This document shows positions 49,041 through 57,611 of a DNA stretch of 64,000 nt, piece after piece; within the stretch, counting starts at the first letter, position 1, and each line of letters opens with the position of its first letter. The DNA comes from Paramesorhizobium leguminum. GTDB lineage: Bacteria > Pseudomonadota > Alphaproteobacteria > Rhizobiales > Rhizobiaceae. A program made the translations under genes and the position numbers. The notes beneath the pieces are model-generated. The model was not told the origin of the DNA. It was given only the letters and a program-made list of their open reading frames with translations, and made no database searches. Where the stretch lies: the NCBI RefSeq assembly GCF_003217235.1, contig NZ_QJTF01000012.1, forward strand, positions 1 through 64,000. Direction: 5' to 3'.

Positions 49041-49074
49041 TGAGCACCCACATCCGCTTGATGGAATAGCTTGT

Positions 49075-49731
49075 ATGCCTGCGATCAGCACTGATCTTTT
49101 CAAGAAGAATTTCACAACCACACCCAAGACGGTAAGCGCTGAAGTGCGGGCGTTTTGCCAGCATATCAGTCCCGACCACGAGCCTACCTATGTGCCAGTG
49201 TCTCCGGATGCCGGTGCGTTGCCCTCGGAGTGCTTTAACAACGTGGCGAGCAAGGTCGAACGCGATGGCGGAACGCTGGTCTATGGCTGGCTGATTTGGG
49301 AATGGCCCCGTGTCTTTGTCGAAGCCGAGCATCATGCGGTGTGGGAGCAAGATGGCGTTCTCACCGATATCACGCCCTATGTGAATGACGAGCGGCAGAT
49401 CCTATTCCTGCCCGATCCAACGCGTACATATGATTTCATCACGCAGAAACGCCTGATCAACATCAAGAAAAACTTGGGTAAACTGACATCAGTTGATGAT
49501 TGGATCGCGGCGGCCGACCGGTTGCATCGTGCTATCAAGACGAACTCCATAGGGAACCACTTTATGCTTGAGCGCTCATATCTCGCGTCGATGGATCAGG
49601 AGATCCGAAATGCTTTGGGATTGGTATTTGTCGATCTAGCCAAGAGCACAGGCCCCAATAGCCAGTGTTTCTGCGCAAGCGGCCGCAAGTTCAAGAAATG
49701 CTGTGGACCGCTCATCCAGCTTCACCCCTAA
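49075..49731 (+). CDS. SEC-C motif protein
   Basis: 218 residues from ATG at 49075 (MPAISTDLFKKNFTTTPKTV). The C-terminus CFCASGRKFKKCCGP is a SEC-C zinc-binding motif (C-x-C-x8-C-C), as at the end of SecA and of many stand-alone proteins. The N-terminal 190 residues contain GWLIWEWPRVFVEAEHHAVW and DITPYVNDERQILFLPDPTR. Stand-alone SEC-C proteins are of mixed or unknown function and are common in accessory regions and defence islands. Function here unknown. Confidence 0.7.
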   Translation: MPAISTDLFKKNFTTTPKTVSAEVRAFCQHISPDHEPTYVPVSPDAGALPSECFNNVASKVERDGGTLVYGWLIWEWPRVFVEAEHHAVWEQDGVLTDITPYVNDERQILFLPDPTRTYDFITQKRLINIKKNLGKLTSVDDWIAAADRLHRAIKTNSIGNHFMLERSYLASMDQEIRNALGLVFVDLAKSTGPNSQCFCASGRKFKKCCGPLIQLHP

Positions 49732-49820
49732 CAGTACCCAGGTTGTCATGACAAATGGCCCGGTGCTTTAAAGGAAGCACCGGGCCACGGTGAAGTTGTG
49801 GGTCTATCGATTACACAAAA

Positions 49821-51962
49821 TCACTCGGCCGCGATCATTGGGGCTTCGTTGTTTTCTTCGGCGTAGGACAGCCCGTCCTCGTCGATGTCCTCGGAGAGGA
49901 AGGCGGGCAACGTGTCGCTACTACCCCCTTGATTGCAAGCGTCGGACCTGCGCAGCGGTTCCGGCAGCCAGCCGCTGTCCGCCAGAAGGCGTTCGGCTTC
50001 CTTGGCCATGTCGCCCTTCTTGAGGTGATCGATGAGCTGCGCCGCCCGTTCGCCCGCGCCTTCCCATACCGCTTCGAGGATGCGCGGCTTGGTCACGCGG
50101 CCGAGATAATTCTCGGCAGTCGTCCTGAATCCGGCGTCTACCATGTCCAGACCGACGGCTCGCGCCAGCCGATCCGCCTCGGCCATGCGACGGTCGAGCC
50201 CCGCCTGCGAGATGCCAGTGGTGCTATAGGGATTCGGCCGTTCGTAGAGCGCGTTGATCCCGTAGGCGACGCAGTGGGCGAGCAGCGCCAGGCGACTGGC
50301 CTCGTCAAGCGTGGCGAGCCAGTCCCAGAGAGCGTCCTCCTCATTCGGCAACTCAGCCTTCCAGTCTTCATGACGCCGCATGACGGATTTCGCGTAAGGA
50401 GCCTCCGCGAGATCCTTGCCCTGCTCGCGGAAGAAGACATGCGTGACGGAAGCCTGCAGGCTGGCGCCTGACGTGCTGGCGCGTTGGAAGGTGTCGCGTA
50501 CCACTTTGTAGAGCAGCGCCGTGAGGGCGACATGCGGATTGGCTCCGACCGCATCGCGTAACGCCAGGGTGCGATGCGCCGTCAGTTCGGTCACAAGCCG
50601 TTCCGGAAGCGGCTTGATGGCATCCTCCTCTTCCTCCTCCGGCTCGGCCGGCTGCCCGCTGAGCGTGATGACGGCACGCTGGACGGAGGCTGCAACGGAA
50701 TCAGCACCGGCACCGCCAGCCTCCCTGGTTCCCGCGCCATCGGCATCCATCTGGGGCTCGTCCTCGGAGCGGACATATCCGCGATCCACCAACAACGATC
50801 CGTCGGCATCGATGCCGATGAAGACGCCGGCGATGGCGATGTCGGCAGGATCGTAGACCATCGGCCGCTTCTCGAATGCCTTGAGCGCCGTCTCGATCTC
50901 GCCGAGACGCTGATCGATTTCGTCGGGCAGCTCGTCGGCGCCTTCATATTCCGCCTCGAGACGATCATATTCCTCGCGCAGTGCATCGCGAGCGGCGCGC
51001 TCCTCATCCGTCAGATCGGCGAAGGTGCCGGCAAGCGCGCGAAGGCTGTGATCGTAGCCGTAGGGAAGATTGATATCGACGGCGATCCATTTCCATCCCT
51101 CGGTGGCGATCTCGTCGGCGGCAGCCTTCAGCTTCTCCGCCACCAGCCGGTCGAGCAGCGGCACATCCTCCAGCCACCCCTCCCCGTCGTCATCGAAGAG
51201 ATAGCGCGGCAGCAACGAACCGCCCGCCGCGATATAGGCGTCGATGCCGACGAAGAGCGCACGCTTGTCGGAGGCGGGAACGCTGGTTTCGGTCAGCATC
51301 TGACGGATGCGCCAGGGCTCGCGATAGTAGGACTGTTTGACCGCATCCCATACCTGCTCCTGACGACCATGGTCCGGATGCGCGGTGAACGCTTCCAGCG
51401 TCGCGAGCGTCATGCCGTTCTGGGCATAGACCTCGTGCAGCACCGGCGAAACCTTGGCGAGCACCAAGCGCTGCTCGACATAGCGCTGGGTGGTGAAATA
51501 TGCGCTGGCCACCTCCTTGGTGCTCATCCCGCCGTCGACCATGCGCTTGAACGCCTTGAATTGGTCGAGCGGATGGAGCGCGAGCCGGAAGGTGTTCTCG
51601 GCGAGCGAGTCATCGATAGCCGAGGTCTTGGCATCGGCCTTCTTGACGATGCAAGGGACAAGCCCGTCCTCCGGGAAGCGGCCGGTCTTGACCAGCCGTG
51701 CGATCGACCTGTAACGGCGTCCGCCCGCAGGGGTCTCAAAATCGCCGGTCTCGTTGCCATCAGCATCGAGGATAGCGCGGACATTGAGGCCCTGCACGAG
51801 ATCCTCGCGGCGCTCGATGTCGGAGGTGAGTTCATCGAGGCCGACATCAATATCGGTTTCGCGAACATTGCTGTCCGACAACCTGATCCGGTTGAACGGA
51901 ATATCGCGCGCCCGCGAGAAGACGATCATCGGGGCAGGTTTCTTCTTGGCAGCTTTGGCCAT
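49821..51962 (-). CDS. ParB/RepB/Spo0J-family protein of the island
   Basis: 713 residues from ATG at 51962 (MAKAAKKKPAPMIVFSRARD). The N-terminal ParB core is clear: NVRETDIDVGLDELTSDIER, NVRAILDADGNETGDFETPA, GGRRYRSIARLVKTGRFPED and DSLAENTFRLALHPLDQFKA; the HTH follows (MSTKEVASAYFTTQRYVEQR). The long C-terminal part (350 residues) is typical of the large ParB-like proteins of rhizobial plasmids and ICEs. No ParA gene is nearby. It may act in regulation or maintenance rather than partition. Leader copy d precedes it. Confidence 0.88.
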   Translation of the reverse strand: MAKAAKKKPAPMIVFSRARDIPFNRIRLSDSNVRETDIDVGLDELTSDIERREDLVQGLNVRAILDADGNETGDFETPAGGRRYRSIARLVKTGRFPEDGLVPCIVKKADAKTSAIDDSLAENTFRLALHPLDQFKAFKRMVDGGMSTKEVASAYFTTQRYVEQRLVLAKVSPVLHEVYAQNGMTLATLEAFTAHPDHGRQEQVWDAVKQSYYREPWRIRQMLTETSVPASDKRALFVGIDAYIAAGGSLLPRYLFDDDGEGWLEDVPLLDRLVAEKLKAAADEIATEGWKWIAVDINLPYGYDHSLRALAGTFADLTDEERAARDALREEYDRLEAEYEGADELPDEIDQRLGEIETALKAFEKRPMVYDPADIAIAGVFIGIDADGSLLVDRGYVRSEDEPQMDADGAGTREAGGAGADSVAASVQRAVITLSGQPAEPEEEEEDAIKPLPERLVTELTAHRTLALRDAVGANPHVALTALLYKVVRDTFQRASTSGASLQASVTHVFFREQGKDLAEAPYAKSVMRRHEDWKAELPNEEDALWDWLATLDEASRLALLAHCVAYGINALYERPNPYSTTGISQAGLDRRMAEADRLARAVGLDMVDAGFRTTAENYLGRVTKPRILEAVWEGAGERAAQLIDHLKKGDMAKEAERLLADSGWLPEPLRRSDACNQGGSSDTLPAFLSEDIDEDGLSYAEENNEAPMIAAE

Positions 51963-52048
51963 GGTGGTTTCTCCGCGACGGGCGCCGAGAGCCTCTCTCT
52001 CAGCCCGAAACCCGTCGAGAAGCGCAGCGCCGCCCCTCTCACTCTGGA
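51963..52048 (-). promoter_or_regulatory. Structured leader, copy d
   Basis: CAGAGTGAGAGGGGC, then CTCGACGGG, GGGCTGAGAGAGAGGCT and GGCGCCCGTCGCGGAG before the parB start. GACGGG pairs with CCCGTC, closing a stem around the GAGAGAGAG core; GAGAGCC/GGCTCTC forms an inner stem. Confidence 0.65.
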
Positions 52049-52308
52049 GGGCAGCGCCACGCAATCGGCAAAACGGAAATGCGCAAAGCCGGAGAAACTG
52101 CATTTCCGGCTTTGGGCAAATTAGAATGACCAGATGTGTAAGTCTTTGTGACGAGTTGATCGGCTCTCGCGTACGCCAAGCTGCGATAGCGTTACCCGAG
52201 GATATCCGCTTTTCCAAAACCGGCTGAAAAACCGGCTGAATTTTAAAAATTAAGCCGGTGTCAGTTGGCCTAAGTTTCTGAATTGCTATGAAATTCAAAT
52301 AGATGGAA
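52049..52308. other. Intergenic region between the ParB leader and tRNA-Arg
   Basis: No gene is seen. It holds a hairpin AAAGCCGGA/TCCGGCTTT (52085-52093 and 52105-52113) and a tandem AAAACCGGCTG repeat near 52217-52239. An island attachment junction should lie here or inside the tRNA 3' end, but the second copy of the tRNA end was not found in the window. Confidence 0.5.
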
Positions 52309-52385
52309 TGGCGCGCCCGAAAGGATTCGAACCTCTGACCCCCAGATTCGTAGTCTGGTGCTCTATCCAGCTGAGCTACGGGCGC
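52309..52385 (-). tRNA. tRNA-Arg (anticodon ACG)
   Basis: On the minus strand GCGCCCGTAGCTCAGCTGGA opens a full cloverleaf; the anticodon loop reads CTACGAA with ACG at 52351-52349, the T-arm has GGTTCGAATCC and the acceptor stem closes as CGGGCGC, followed by a genomic CCA (52311-52309). The 3' end points to the island, which is the common orientation for tRNA-targeted integration. Confidence 0.95.
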
Positions 52386-52525
52386 TTGACCATTTTGTGC
52401 GTCACTTGACGCAGCGCGGTAACTAATTGGTTCGGTTCCGGATTGCAAGCGCTTATGACAAAAAACTGTAATCTATCAGCAATTTCTTTTTGAGCGGCGA
52501 AAGGTGGTAGCGCCATGTTTTTTAA

Positions 52526-52572
52526 GCCGCATGATCTTGTCCCGAAAAGTCTGCAACTTTCCTGGATCATGC
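52526..52572. repeat. Rhizobial intergenic palindromic element
   Basis: The stretch AAGCCGCATGATCTTGTCCC followed by GAAAAGTCTGCAACTTTCCT and GGATCATGCTCAGGC has GCATGATC/GGATCATGC as inverted ends. Sequences of this kind are scattered through Brucella/Ochrobactrum intergenic regions. Here it lies just after the histidine kinase stop and may act as a terminator or be a remnant of a mobile repeat. Confidence 0.5.
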
Positions 52573-54132
52573 TCAGGCGCTTTTGCCGGCTTTCGCGGCC
52601 TGCCGCTGCTTGCGCCAGCTCGCCAGCGAAACCGGCATGTCGGGGATACGGATCTCGAAATGCGTGCCGAATGTCCTGTCCCCGCGCAATTCGATGGCGC
52701 CGCCATGCGCGCGGACCAACTCATGCGCGATGGCGAGGCCAAGGCCTGTGCCGCCGCTGCGTGTCGAGCCGCGGAATGCGGTGAAGAGATTGTCGCGGGC
52801 CATTTGCGGCAGGCCGGGGCCGGTATCCTCGATGCCGATAATGGCAACCGACCCGACCCGTCCTCCCGTGATGGTCAGGCGCTTCACCACGCTTGAATCG
52901 CTCGGCCGGTCGGCCGCCATCGCCTGCACGGCGTTGCGGCAAAGATTGGTCATGATGCGGAAGAACTGCTCCGCATCCACATCCACCTCGAAATCCCGCG
53001 GCACCATATTGCGGAATTCTATGCCGCTGTCCGGGTCAATCGGCAGCGTCTCCTCCACATCGGCAATGATAGTGTGCAGCAGCACGCGGCGCTGCTTCGG
53101 GGGCGCTTCCTGCGCGCGCCCATAGGCGATGACGCTTTCCGCATAGCCAATCGCCCGGCTGAGCGTGCGAATGAGCTTTGGCGCGAAGCGCTGCACGATC
53201 GGATCCTTGGCGTCCGCCAGATGATCCGACATCAACTGCGCGGAGGCGAGGATGTTGCGCATGTCGTGGTTGATCTTGGAAACCGCCAGCCCCAGATCGG
53301 CCAGATGCTTCTGCTCGGAGAAAGTACGCTGCAAATCAGTCTGGATTGCCGCCAGCTGGCGCTGCGCCACGCCCAGTTCATCCTTTCGACTGTCGGGAAC
53401 GATGATGCGCGTCGGGTCGTCCGGCGCTTCGGCGAAATGGATGATGTTGCGATGCACGCGGCGCACCGGGCGCAGCAGCAATTCGTTGATCGCGAGATAG
53501 ACGAGGCTTGCGGCGATGAGCGAAATCACCAGTGATACAAAAGCGACGTTCGCCGCATAATCCAACATCGCCTCACGCAGCGGCGCATCCGAGGTGACGA
53601 GTTCGATCACCTTGTCGCCGTTGCCCACCGGCCCGTAGACCCGCAAGGTGCGGTTACCGCCGGCGAAGAGGGTATCGAAGGCGTCCCATATCGCCGCTGC
53701 CTCGCTGGTATGGGCAAGGTCTATATGTTGATCGATGGTTTTCGGCATCTCGGACATGGCAAGAAGCCGCGAGGCGTCTTTCTCGCGCAGCGCGATGGCC
53801 TTGGTGCCTGTCGCCAGAAGCACGCTGTCCTGCACCGCGCGCGGCACGTCGGGCGTCTGCCCGTCGGCCAGAACGATGCTGACGGCGGCCACGGTATCAA
53901 GCCGCGCCGTCAGCCAGCGCATCCGCATGCTGGCGACGGAAGGCACGAAAATCAGCACTTCCGCCACGAGCACGGAAAGAACGGTCAGCAGCAGGACTTT
54001 GCTGGAAAGGCGATGGCGCAGGGGCAATTTGATCAGCGGGCGGTTTTTCTCGCAGGCGCTGGCGCGGTATGCTGCCCCCGGCACGGCAGCGGCCCCACCC
54101 TCCATTTCCCTGCCATCATCTTTTTCGGCCAT
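52573..54132 (-). CDS. Membrane sensor histidine kinase
   Basis: 519 residues. Two membrane helices (SKVLLLTVLSVLVAEVLIFV near 45-65 and AFVSLVISLIAASLVYLAIN near 195-215) flank a periplasmic sensor of about 130 residues. A HAMP-like part follows, then the H-box VSKINHDMRNILASAQLMSD, the N-box NLCRNAVQAMA, and the G boxes IEDTGPGLPQM and GGTGLGLAIAHELV. It should autophosphorylate on the His of NHDMR and pass phosphate to an unlinked regulator, since none is adjacent. Its place beside tRNA-Arg marks the island-free chromosome. Confidence 0.9.
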   Translation of the reverse strand: MAEKDDGREMEGGAAAVPGAAYRASACEKNRPLIKLPLRHRLSSKVLLLTVLSVLVAEVLIFVPSVASMRMRWLTARLDTVAAVSIVLADGQTPDVPRAVQDSVLLATGTKAIALREKDASRLLAMSEMPKTIDQHIDLAHTSEAAAIWDAFDTLFAGGNRTLRVYGPVGNGDKVIELVTSDAPLREAMLDYAANVAFVSLVISLIAASLVYLAINELLLRPVRRVHRNIIHFAEAPDDPTRIIVPDSRKDELGVAQRQLAAIQTDLQRTFSEQKHLADLGLAVSKINHDMRNILASAQLMSDHLADAKDPIVQRFAPKLIRTLSRAIGYAESVIAYGRAQEAPPKQRRVLLHTIIADVEETLPIDPDSGIEFRNMVPRDFEVDVDAEQFFRIMTNLCRNAVQAMAADRPSDSSVVKRLTITGGRVGSVAIIGIEDTGPGLPQMARDNLFTAFRGSTRSGGTGLGLAIAHELVRAHGGAIELRGDRTFGTHFEIRIPDMPVSLASWRKQRQAAKAGKSA

Positions 54133-54408
54133 CGATCCAACCCGCCGTGCCGCCGGCGAAATGCCAGCAATTGCGGCTTATATATGCCGCGAAATGGGTG
54201 GTTTCCATGGCAGGCACACAATTTCTTGAGTCCTCCCGGATCGATCCCTCACGCGGCCTTATGGTCGGCACGGCGCTCACATCGATTTCGCGGGCCCCAT
54301 GCCACGCATCATGAGAAGCCTTCGGTCATTGCGGTTATCCCTTCAATAATATTGCTCGAAATCGACCGAATAGGCATTCCCTTCCTCGAATTCGGGAAAC
54401 AATATCGC

Positions 54409-55170
54409 TCAAGGTGCCAGATTGCGTTCGAAGAATGCCAACAAGTGTTCATGATGTTCATTTTCGGCGGCGCTTCCGGGAACATGATCCTGCCCTTCAT
54501 AATAGTGAGTTTCGGATGCGCGACCGGAGCGATGCAGCCGTTCGGCCAAACGGCGCGTCATATCGACGGACCAGACCCGATCAGCCGTTCCATGACTTAG
54601 GAACAGAGGCCCTTCAAAGCGTTCGATTTCAATGGGAGTCGTAGGAAGAAGCTCATCAGAGGAGCCACGCCACGACCATGCGCGTTTGCCCGGATCCCAC
54701 GATTGCCATCCGGGATCGCCTGCGTCCCGCCATACTCGACCATCGAATGCTCCGCAGATGACATCTGGCGGGCTATGAATGGCGACGGCGTCCGGTATGC
54801 CGCTCAAATTGTCGCGGACCATAAGAGATGTGAGCAGCAAGGCATGTTCCGCGCCGCGAGAAACGCCATAAAGTCCCACCTTCTTGCCCGTGACAGGAAA
54901 CGCTCGCAATGCAGCAAGAGCATCGGCGGCCCTATCCAGAGGTACGTCAACGATATTTCCTGCATTCCAAGCATTGCCTCCATTTGAGTATCCAAAAGGA
55001 AACGCAAGGAAACCGTGCGCGGCAAAGATCACGGCATTTCGGTGGCTCCATCCTGACCAAGCGCCTTCCGAGCCGTGAAAGACCATGATAGCTGGGAAAG
55101 GACCATCGCCGGGCGGCCCATAGGTAGTGCCCCAATCGGGTATCAGGCGACGGACAATTTTCAGCGCCAT
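54409..55170 (-). CDS. Alpha/beta-hydrolase, BAAT/dienelactone-hydrolase-like
   Basis: 253 residues from ATG at 55170 (MALKIVRRLIPDWGTTYGPP). The oxyanion region is PFPAIMVFHGSEGAWSGW, the nucleophile elbow GLYGVSRGAEHALL (G-x-S-x-G with R) and the last catalytic residues are likely in LFLSHGTADRVWSVDM and YEGQDHVPG. The GVSRG elbow and the order fit the acyl-CoA thioesterase/BAAT C-terminal type. It lies 29 bases after the mutarotase gene on the same strand and may be co-transcribed. Substrate unknown. Confidence 0.78.
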   Translation of the reverse strand: MALKIVRRLIPDWGTTYGPPGDGPFPAIMVFHGSEGAWSGWSHRNAVIFAAHGFLAFPFGYSNGGNAWNAGNIVDVPLDRAADALAALRAFPVTGKKVGLYGVSRGAEHALLLTSLMVRDNLSGIPDAVAIHSPPDVICGAFDGRVWRDAGDPGWQSWDPGKRAWSWRGSSDELLPTTPIEIERFEGPLFLSHGTADRVWSVDMTRRLAERLHRSGRASETHYYEGQDHVPGSAAENEHHEHLLAFFERNLAP

Positions 55171-55199
55171 GTTACCAACCTCTGCATCTGACAGCCCCC

Positions 55200-56222
55200 T
55201 CAATCCCCCTCACCAAACACATATTGCGTCACCTGCCGGTAGGTCTCCCCGGGTCGCAGCACCGCGCCGGGGAAATGCGGGTGGTGGATGGCGTCGGGGA
55301 AGCGTTGGGGTTCGAGGCACAGGCCGCCATAGCGGTGGCCTTCCCGCCCGCCGCGCAAGGGCTGCGGAACCGGGAGGAACTTGCCGTCGTAGAATTGCAG
55401 TCCGGGTTCCGTCGTCCAGATTTCCATCTCGATGCCGCTTTGGGGGCCTTCGAGGCGGGCGGCGGGGCGCGGGGTTATTGCGGGCTCCATGGCGAGGACG
55501 AAGTTGTGGTCGTAGCCGGCATGCGGATGGTCGGGATCGCCGGAACGGATCGCGCGGGGCGTGGTGAAATCGTAGATCGTGCCTGCCACGGGCGCGATTT
55601 CGCCGGTCGGGATGAGATCGCCATCGACGGGCGTATAGGCCTTGCCCATGATGGTCAGGCGATGGTCGAGGATCGTATCGGAGCCGTCGAGATTGAAATA
55701 GGCGTGGCCCGCCAGATTGACGAGCGTCGGCCGGTCGGTTTCGGCGGTGAGTTCCAGCGTCAGCGTCCGGCCTTCGATGGAATAGCGGCATGTCGCGCGC
55801 ACTTCGCCCGGATAGCCTTCGTCATCGTGGGGCGATGTGAGCGTCAGCGTGACCGACGATGGCGTCAGGCCGGTGATTTCCCATAGCTTGGCGGAGAACC
55901 CTTCGACGCCGCCGTGCAGATGCGTGCGGCTGTTCTCGTTGAGGCTCAACTGGTGATCGACGCCGTCGAGCGTGAAGCGGCCGCCGGCGATGCGGTTGGC
56001 GCAGCGCCCGGCGATGGCGCCGACATAGGCGGTCTGGGCCAGATAATCTTCAAGCGTATCGAAGCCGAGGATGACCGAGTGCGGGCCGTCTTCTGCGCCA
56101 AGCGTCAGATCGGCAAGCGTCGCGCCATAGGTGAGGATGCGCGCGCGCAAATTCCCGTTGCCGATATCGATGGCGTGAACCGACTGCCCGCCCGCCAAAG
56201 ACCCGAATTCCATCTTGCTCAT
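55200..56222 (-). CDS. galM: Aldose 1-epimerase (galactose mutarotase)
   Basis: 340 residues (MSKMEFGSLAGGQSVHAIDI). The family motifs are present: AILTYGATL-type strand RARILTYGATLADLTL, YVGAIAGRCANRIAGGRFTL, LSLNENSRTHLHGGVEGFSA (with the His pair), VNLAGHAYFNLDG (second His) and a C-terminal Glu in LEPQRFPDAIHHPHFPGAVL. It interconverts alpha and beta forms of aldoses in the cytoplasm. It is divergent from the sugar ABC operon, with a 242-base shared control region, which suggests that the transported sugar is an aldose. Confidence 0.92.
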   Translation of the reverse strand: MSKMEFGSLAGGQSVHAIDIGNGNLRARILTYGATLADLTLGAEDGPHSVILGFDTLEDYLAQTAYVGAIAGRCANRIAGGRFTLDGVDHQLSLNENSRTHLHGGVEGFSAKLWEITGLTPSSVTLTLTSPHDDEGYPGEVRATCRYSIEGRTLTLELTAETDRPTLVNLAGHAYFNLDGSDTILDHRLTIMGKAYTPVDGDLIPTGEIAPVAGTIYDFTTPRAIRSGDPDHPHAGYDHNFVLAMEPAITPRPAARLEGPQSGIEMEIWTTEPGLQFYDGKFLPVPQPLRGGREGHRYGGLCLEPQRFPDAIHHPHFPGAVLRPGETYRQVTQYVFGEGD

Positions 56223-56464
56223 CTTCTTCCTCCCACCTTTCAGCGCCTAATCTTTATGCGTATCTTCCCACTACTCTCCGGCGCCCGCAAATCACATAGG
56301 GAAATTGCAAATAGCCGCTTCTCTTTTCATATTACTATATGATAATAGCTAAGCCAGTTCGGGAGGACAGCGTATCGGAGGCATCTTGAGACTTGACGTC
56401 TCAGGATGGGGCGCTGGGCCGGACGTTGGAGTACTATTCTACTCAGACGACAAGGGAGGATCTA
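56223..56464. promoter_or_regulatory. Divergent control region between galM and the sugar ABC operon
   Basis: It holds an imperfect dyad ATTACTATATGATAAT (56331-56346) in an AT-rich patch and a perfect dyad TGAGAC-TTGAC-GTCTCA (56387-56403). Either may be the site of the GntR/FadR protein encoded at the end of the ABC operon. A GGGAGG ribosome site precedes ytfQ. Confidence 0.5.
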
Positions 56465-57430
56465 ATGTCGTATTTCAAGCGCATGATGATGACCACGGTT
56501 GCGGCAATTGCGTTTGCCGGCGCGGCCAATGCCGCCGGCATGACGGTGGGTTTTTCGCAGATCGGTTCGGAATCCGGCTGGCGCGCCGCGGAGACCGCCG
56601 TCACCAAGCAGCAGGCGGAAAAGCGCGGCGTCGATTTGAAGATCGCCGATGCGCAGCAGAAGCAGGAAAACCAGATCAAGGCCATCAGAGGCTTCATCGC
56701 GCAGGGCGTTGACGGCATCTTCATCGCGCCAGTGGTCGCCACGGGCTGGGATTCGGTGCTCGAAGAGGCCAAGGACGCCAAAATCCCCGTCATTCTTCTC
56801 GACCGCACCATCGAGACGTCCAATCCCGATCTTTATCTGACGGCTGTCACGTCCGACACCGTGCATGAAGGCAAGGTTGCAGGCGACTGGCTGGTGAAGA
56901 CGGTCGGCGACAAGCCGTGCAATATCGTCGAACTGCAGGGAACCGTCGGCTCGAGCCCGGCGATCAACCGCAAGAAGGGTTTTGAGGAAGGCATTGCCGG
57001 CCACGCCAATCTCAAGATTGTTCGCAGCCAGACGGGCGATTTCACCCGTTCCAAGGGCAAGGAAGTGATGGAAGGCTTCCTCAAGGCGGAGAATGGCGGC
57101 AAGAACATCTGCGCGCTCTACGCCCATAATGACGACATGGCCGTCGGCGCGATCCAGGCCATCAAGGAAGCGGGCTTGAAGCCCGGCAAGGATATCCTGG
57201 TCGTCTCCATCGATGCGGTTCCGGATATCTTCAAGGCGATGGCCGAAGGCGAAGCCAATGCGACGGTGGAACTGACGCCGAACATGGCCGGTCCGGCCTT
57301 CGATGCACTGAAGGAATTCAAGGACAGCGGCAAGGCCCCGGCGAAATGGATCCAGACGGAATCGAAGCTTTATACGCAGGCTGACGATCCGATGAAGGTC
57401 TATGAGGAGAAGAAGGGGCTGGGGTACTAG
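56465..57430 (+). CDS. ytfQ: Sugar ABC transporter substrate-binding protein (YtfQ-like)
   Basis: 321 residues from ATG at 56465 (MSYFKRMMMTTVAAIAFAGA), with GGGAGG upstream. A signal peptide ends at about residue 24 (ANAAGMTVGF). The mature part has the periplasmic-binding type I fold: GFSQIGSESGWRAAETAVTK, ARGFIAQGVDGIFIAP-type segment, ILLDRTIETSNPDLYLTAVT and ICALYAHNDDMAVGAIQAIK, which is the YtfQ/galactofuranose-binding pattern. It captures a furanose or related sugar for the YtfR/YtfT/YjfF importer that follows. Confidence 0.9.
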   Translation: MSYFKRMMMTTVAAIAFAGAANAAGMTVGFSQIGSESGWRAAETAVTKQQAEKRGVDLKIADAQQKQENQIKAIRGFIAQGVDGIFIAPVVATGWDSVLEEAKDAKIPVILLDRTIETSNPDLYLTAVTSDTVHEGKVAGDWLVKTVGDKPCNIVELQGTVGSSPAINRKKGFEEGIAGHANLKIVRSQTGDFTRSKGKEVMEGFLKAENGGKNICALYAHNDDMAVGAIQAIKEAGLKPGKDILVVSIDAVPDIFKAMAEGEANATVELTPNMAGPAFDALKEFKDSGKAPAKWIQTESKLYTQADDPMKVYEEKKGLGY

Positions 57431-57444
57431 GTCCTTTTGATCTC

Positions 57445-57565
57445 TACGCCTGCCCCTCATCCGCCTGCCGGCACCTTCTCCCCGTGAAGAACGGGGAGAA
57501 GGAAGACGCGGCAACGCCTATGCCCCCTCTCCCCGTCCTTTACGGGGAGAGGGTAAGGGTGAGGG
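57445..57565. repeat. Rhizobial mosaic palindromic repeat between ytfQ and ytfR
   Basis: CTTCTCCCCGT-GAAGA-ACGGGGAGAAG (57475-57501) and CCCTCTCCCCGT-CCTTT-ACGGGGAGAGGG (57525-57553) are two strong hairpins, themselves enclosed by CCCCTCA and TGAGGGG. Such RIME-like mosaics are common in rhizobial intergenic DNA. In this place it could lower expression of the distal genes relative to the binding protein. Confidence 0.75.
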
Positions 57566-57611
57566 GCTAGCGGGAGGGTCTGCGGGTGAGGCTCAGTTGG
57601 AGGATCGCGGC

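Noticed and set aside
49821-51962. ParB as part of a full ParABS partition locus
   Set aside because: No ParA gene and no clear parS-like repeats are close by.
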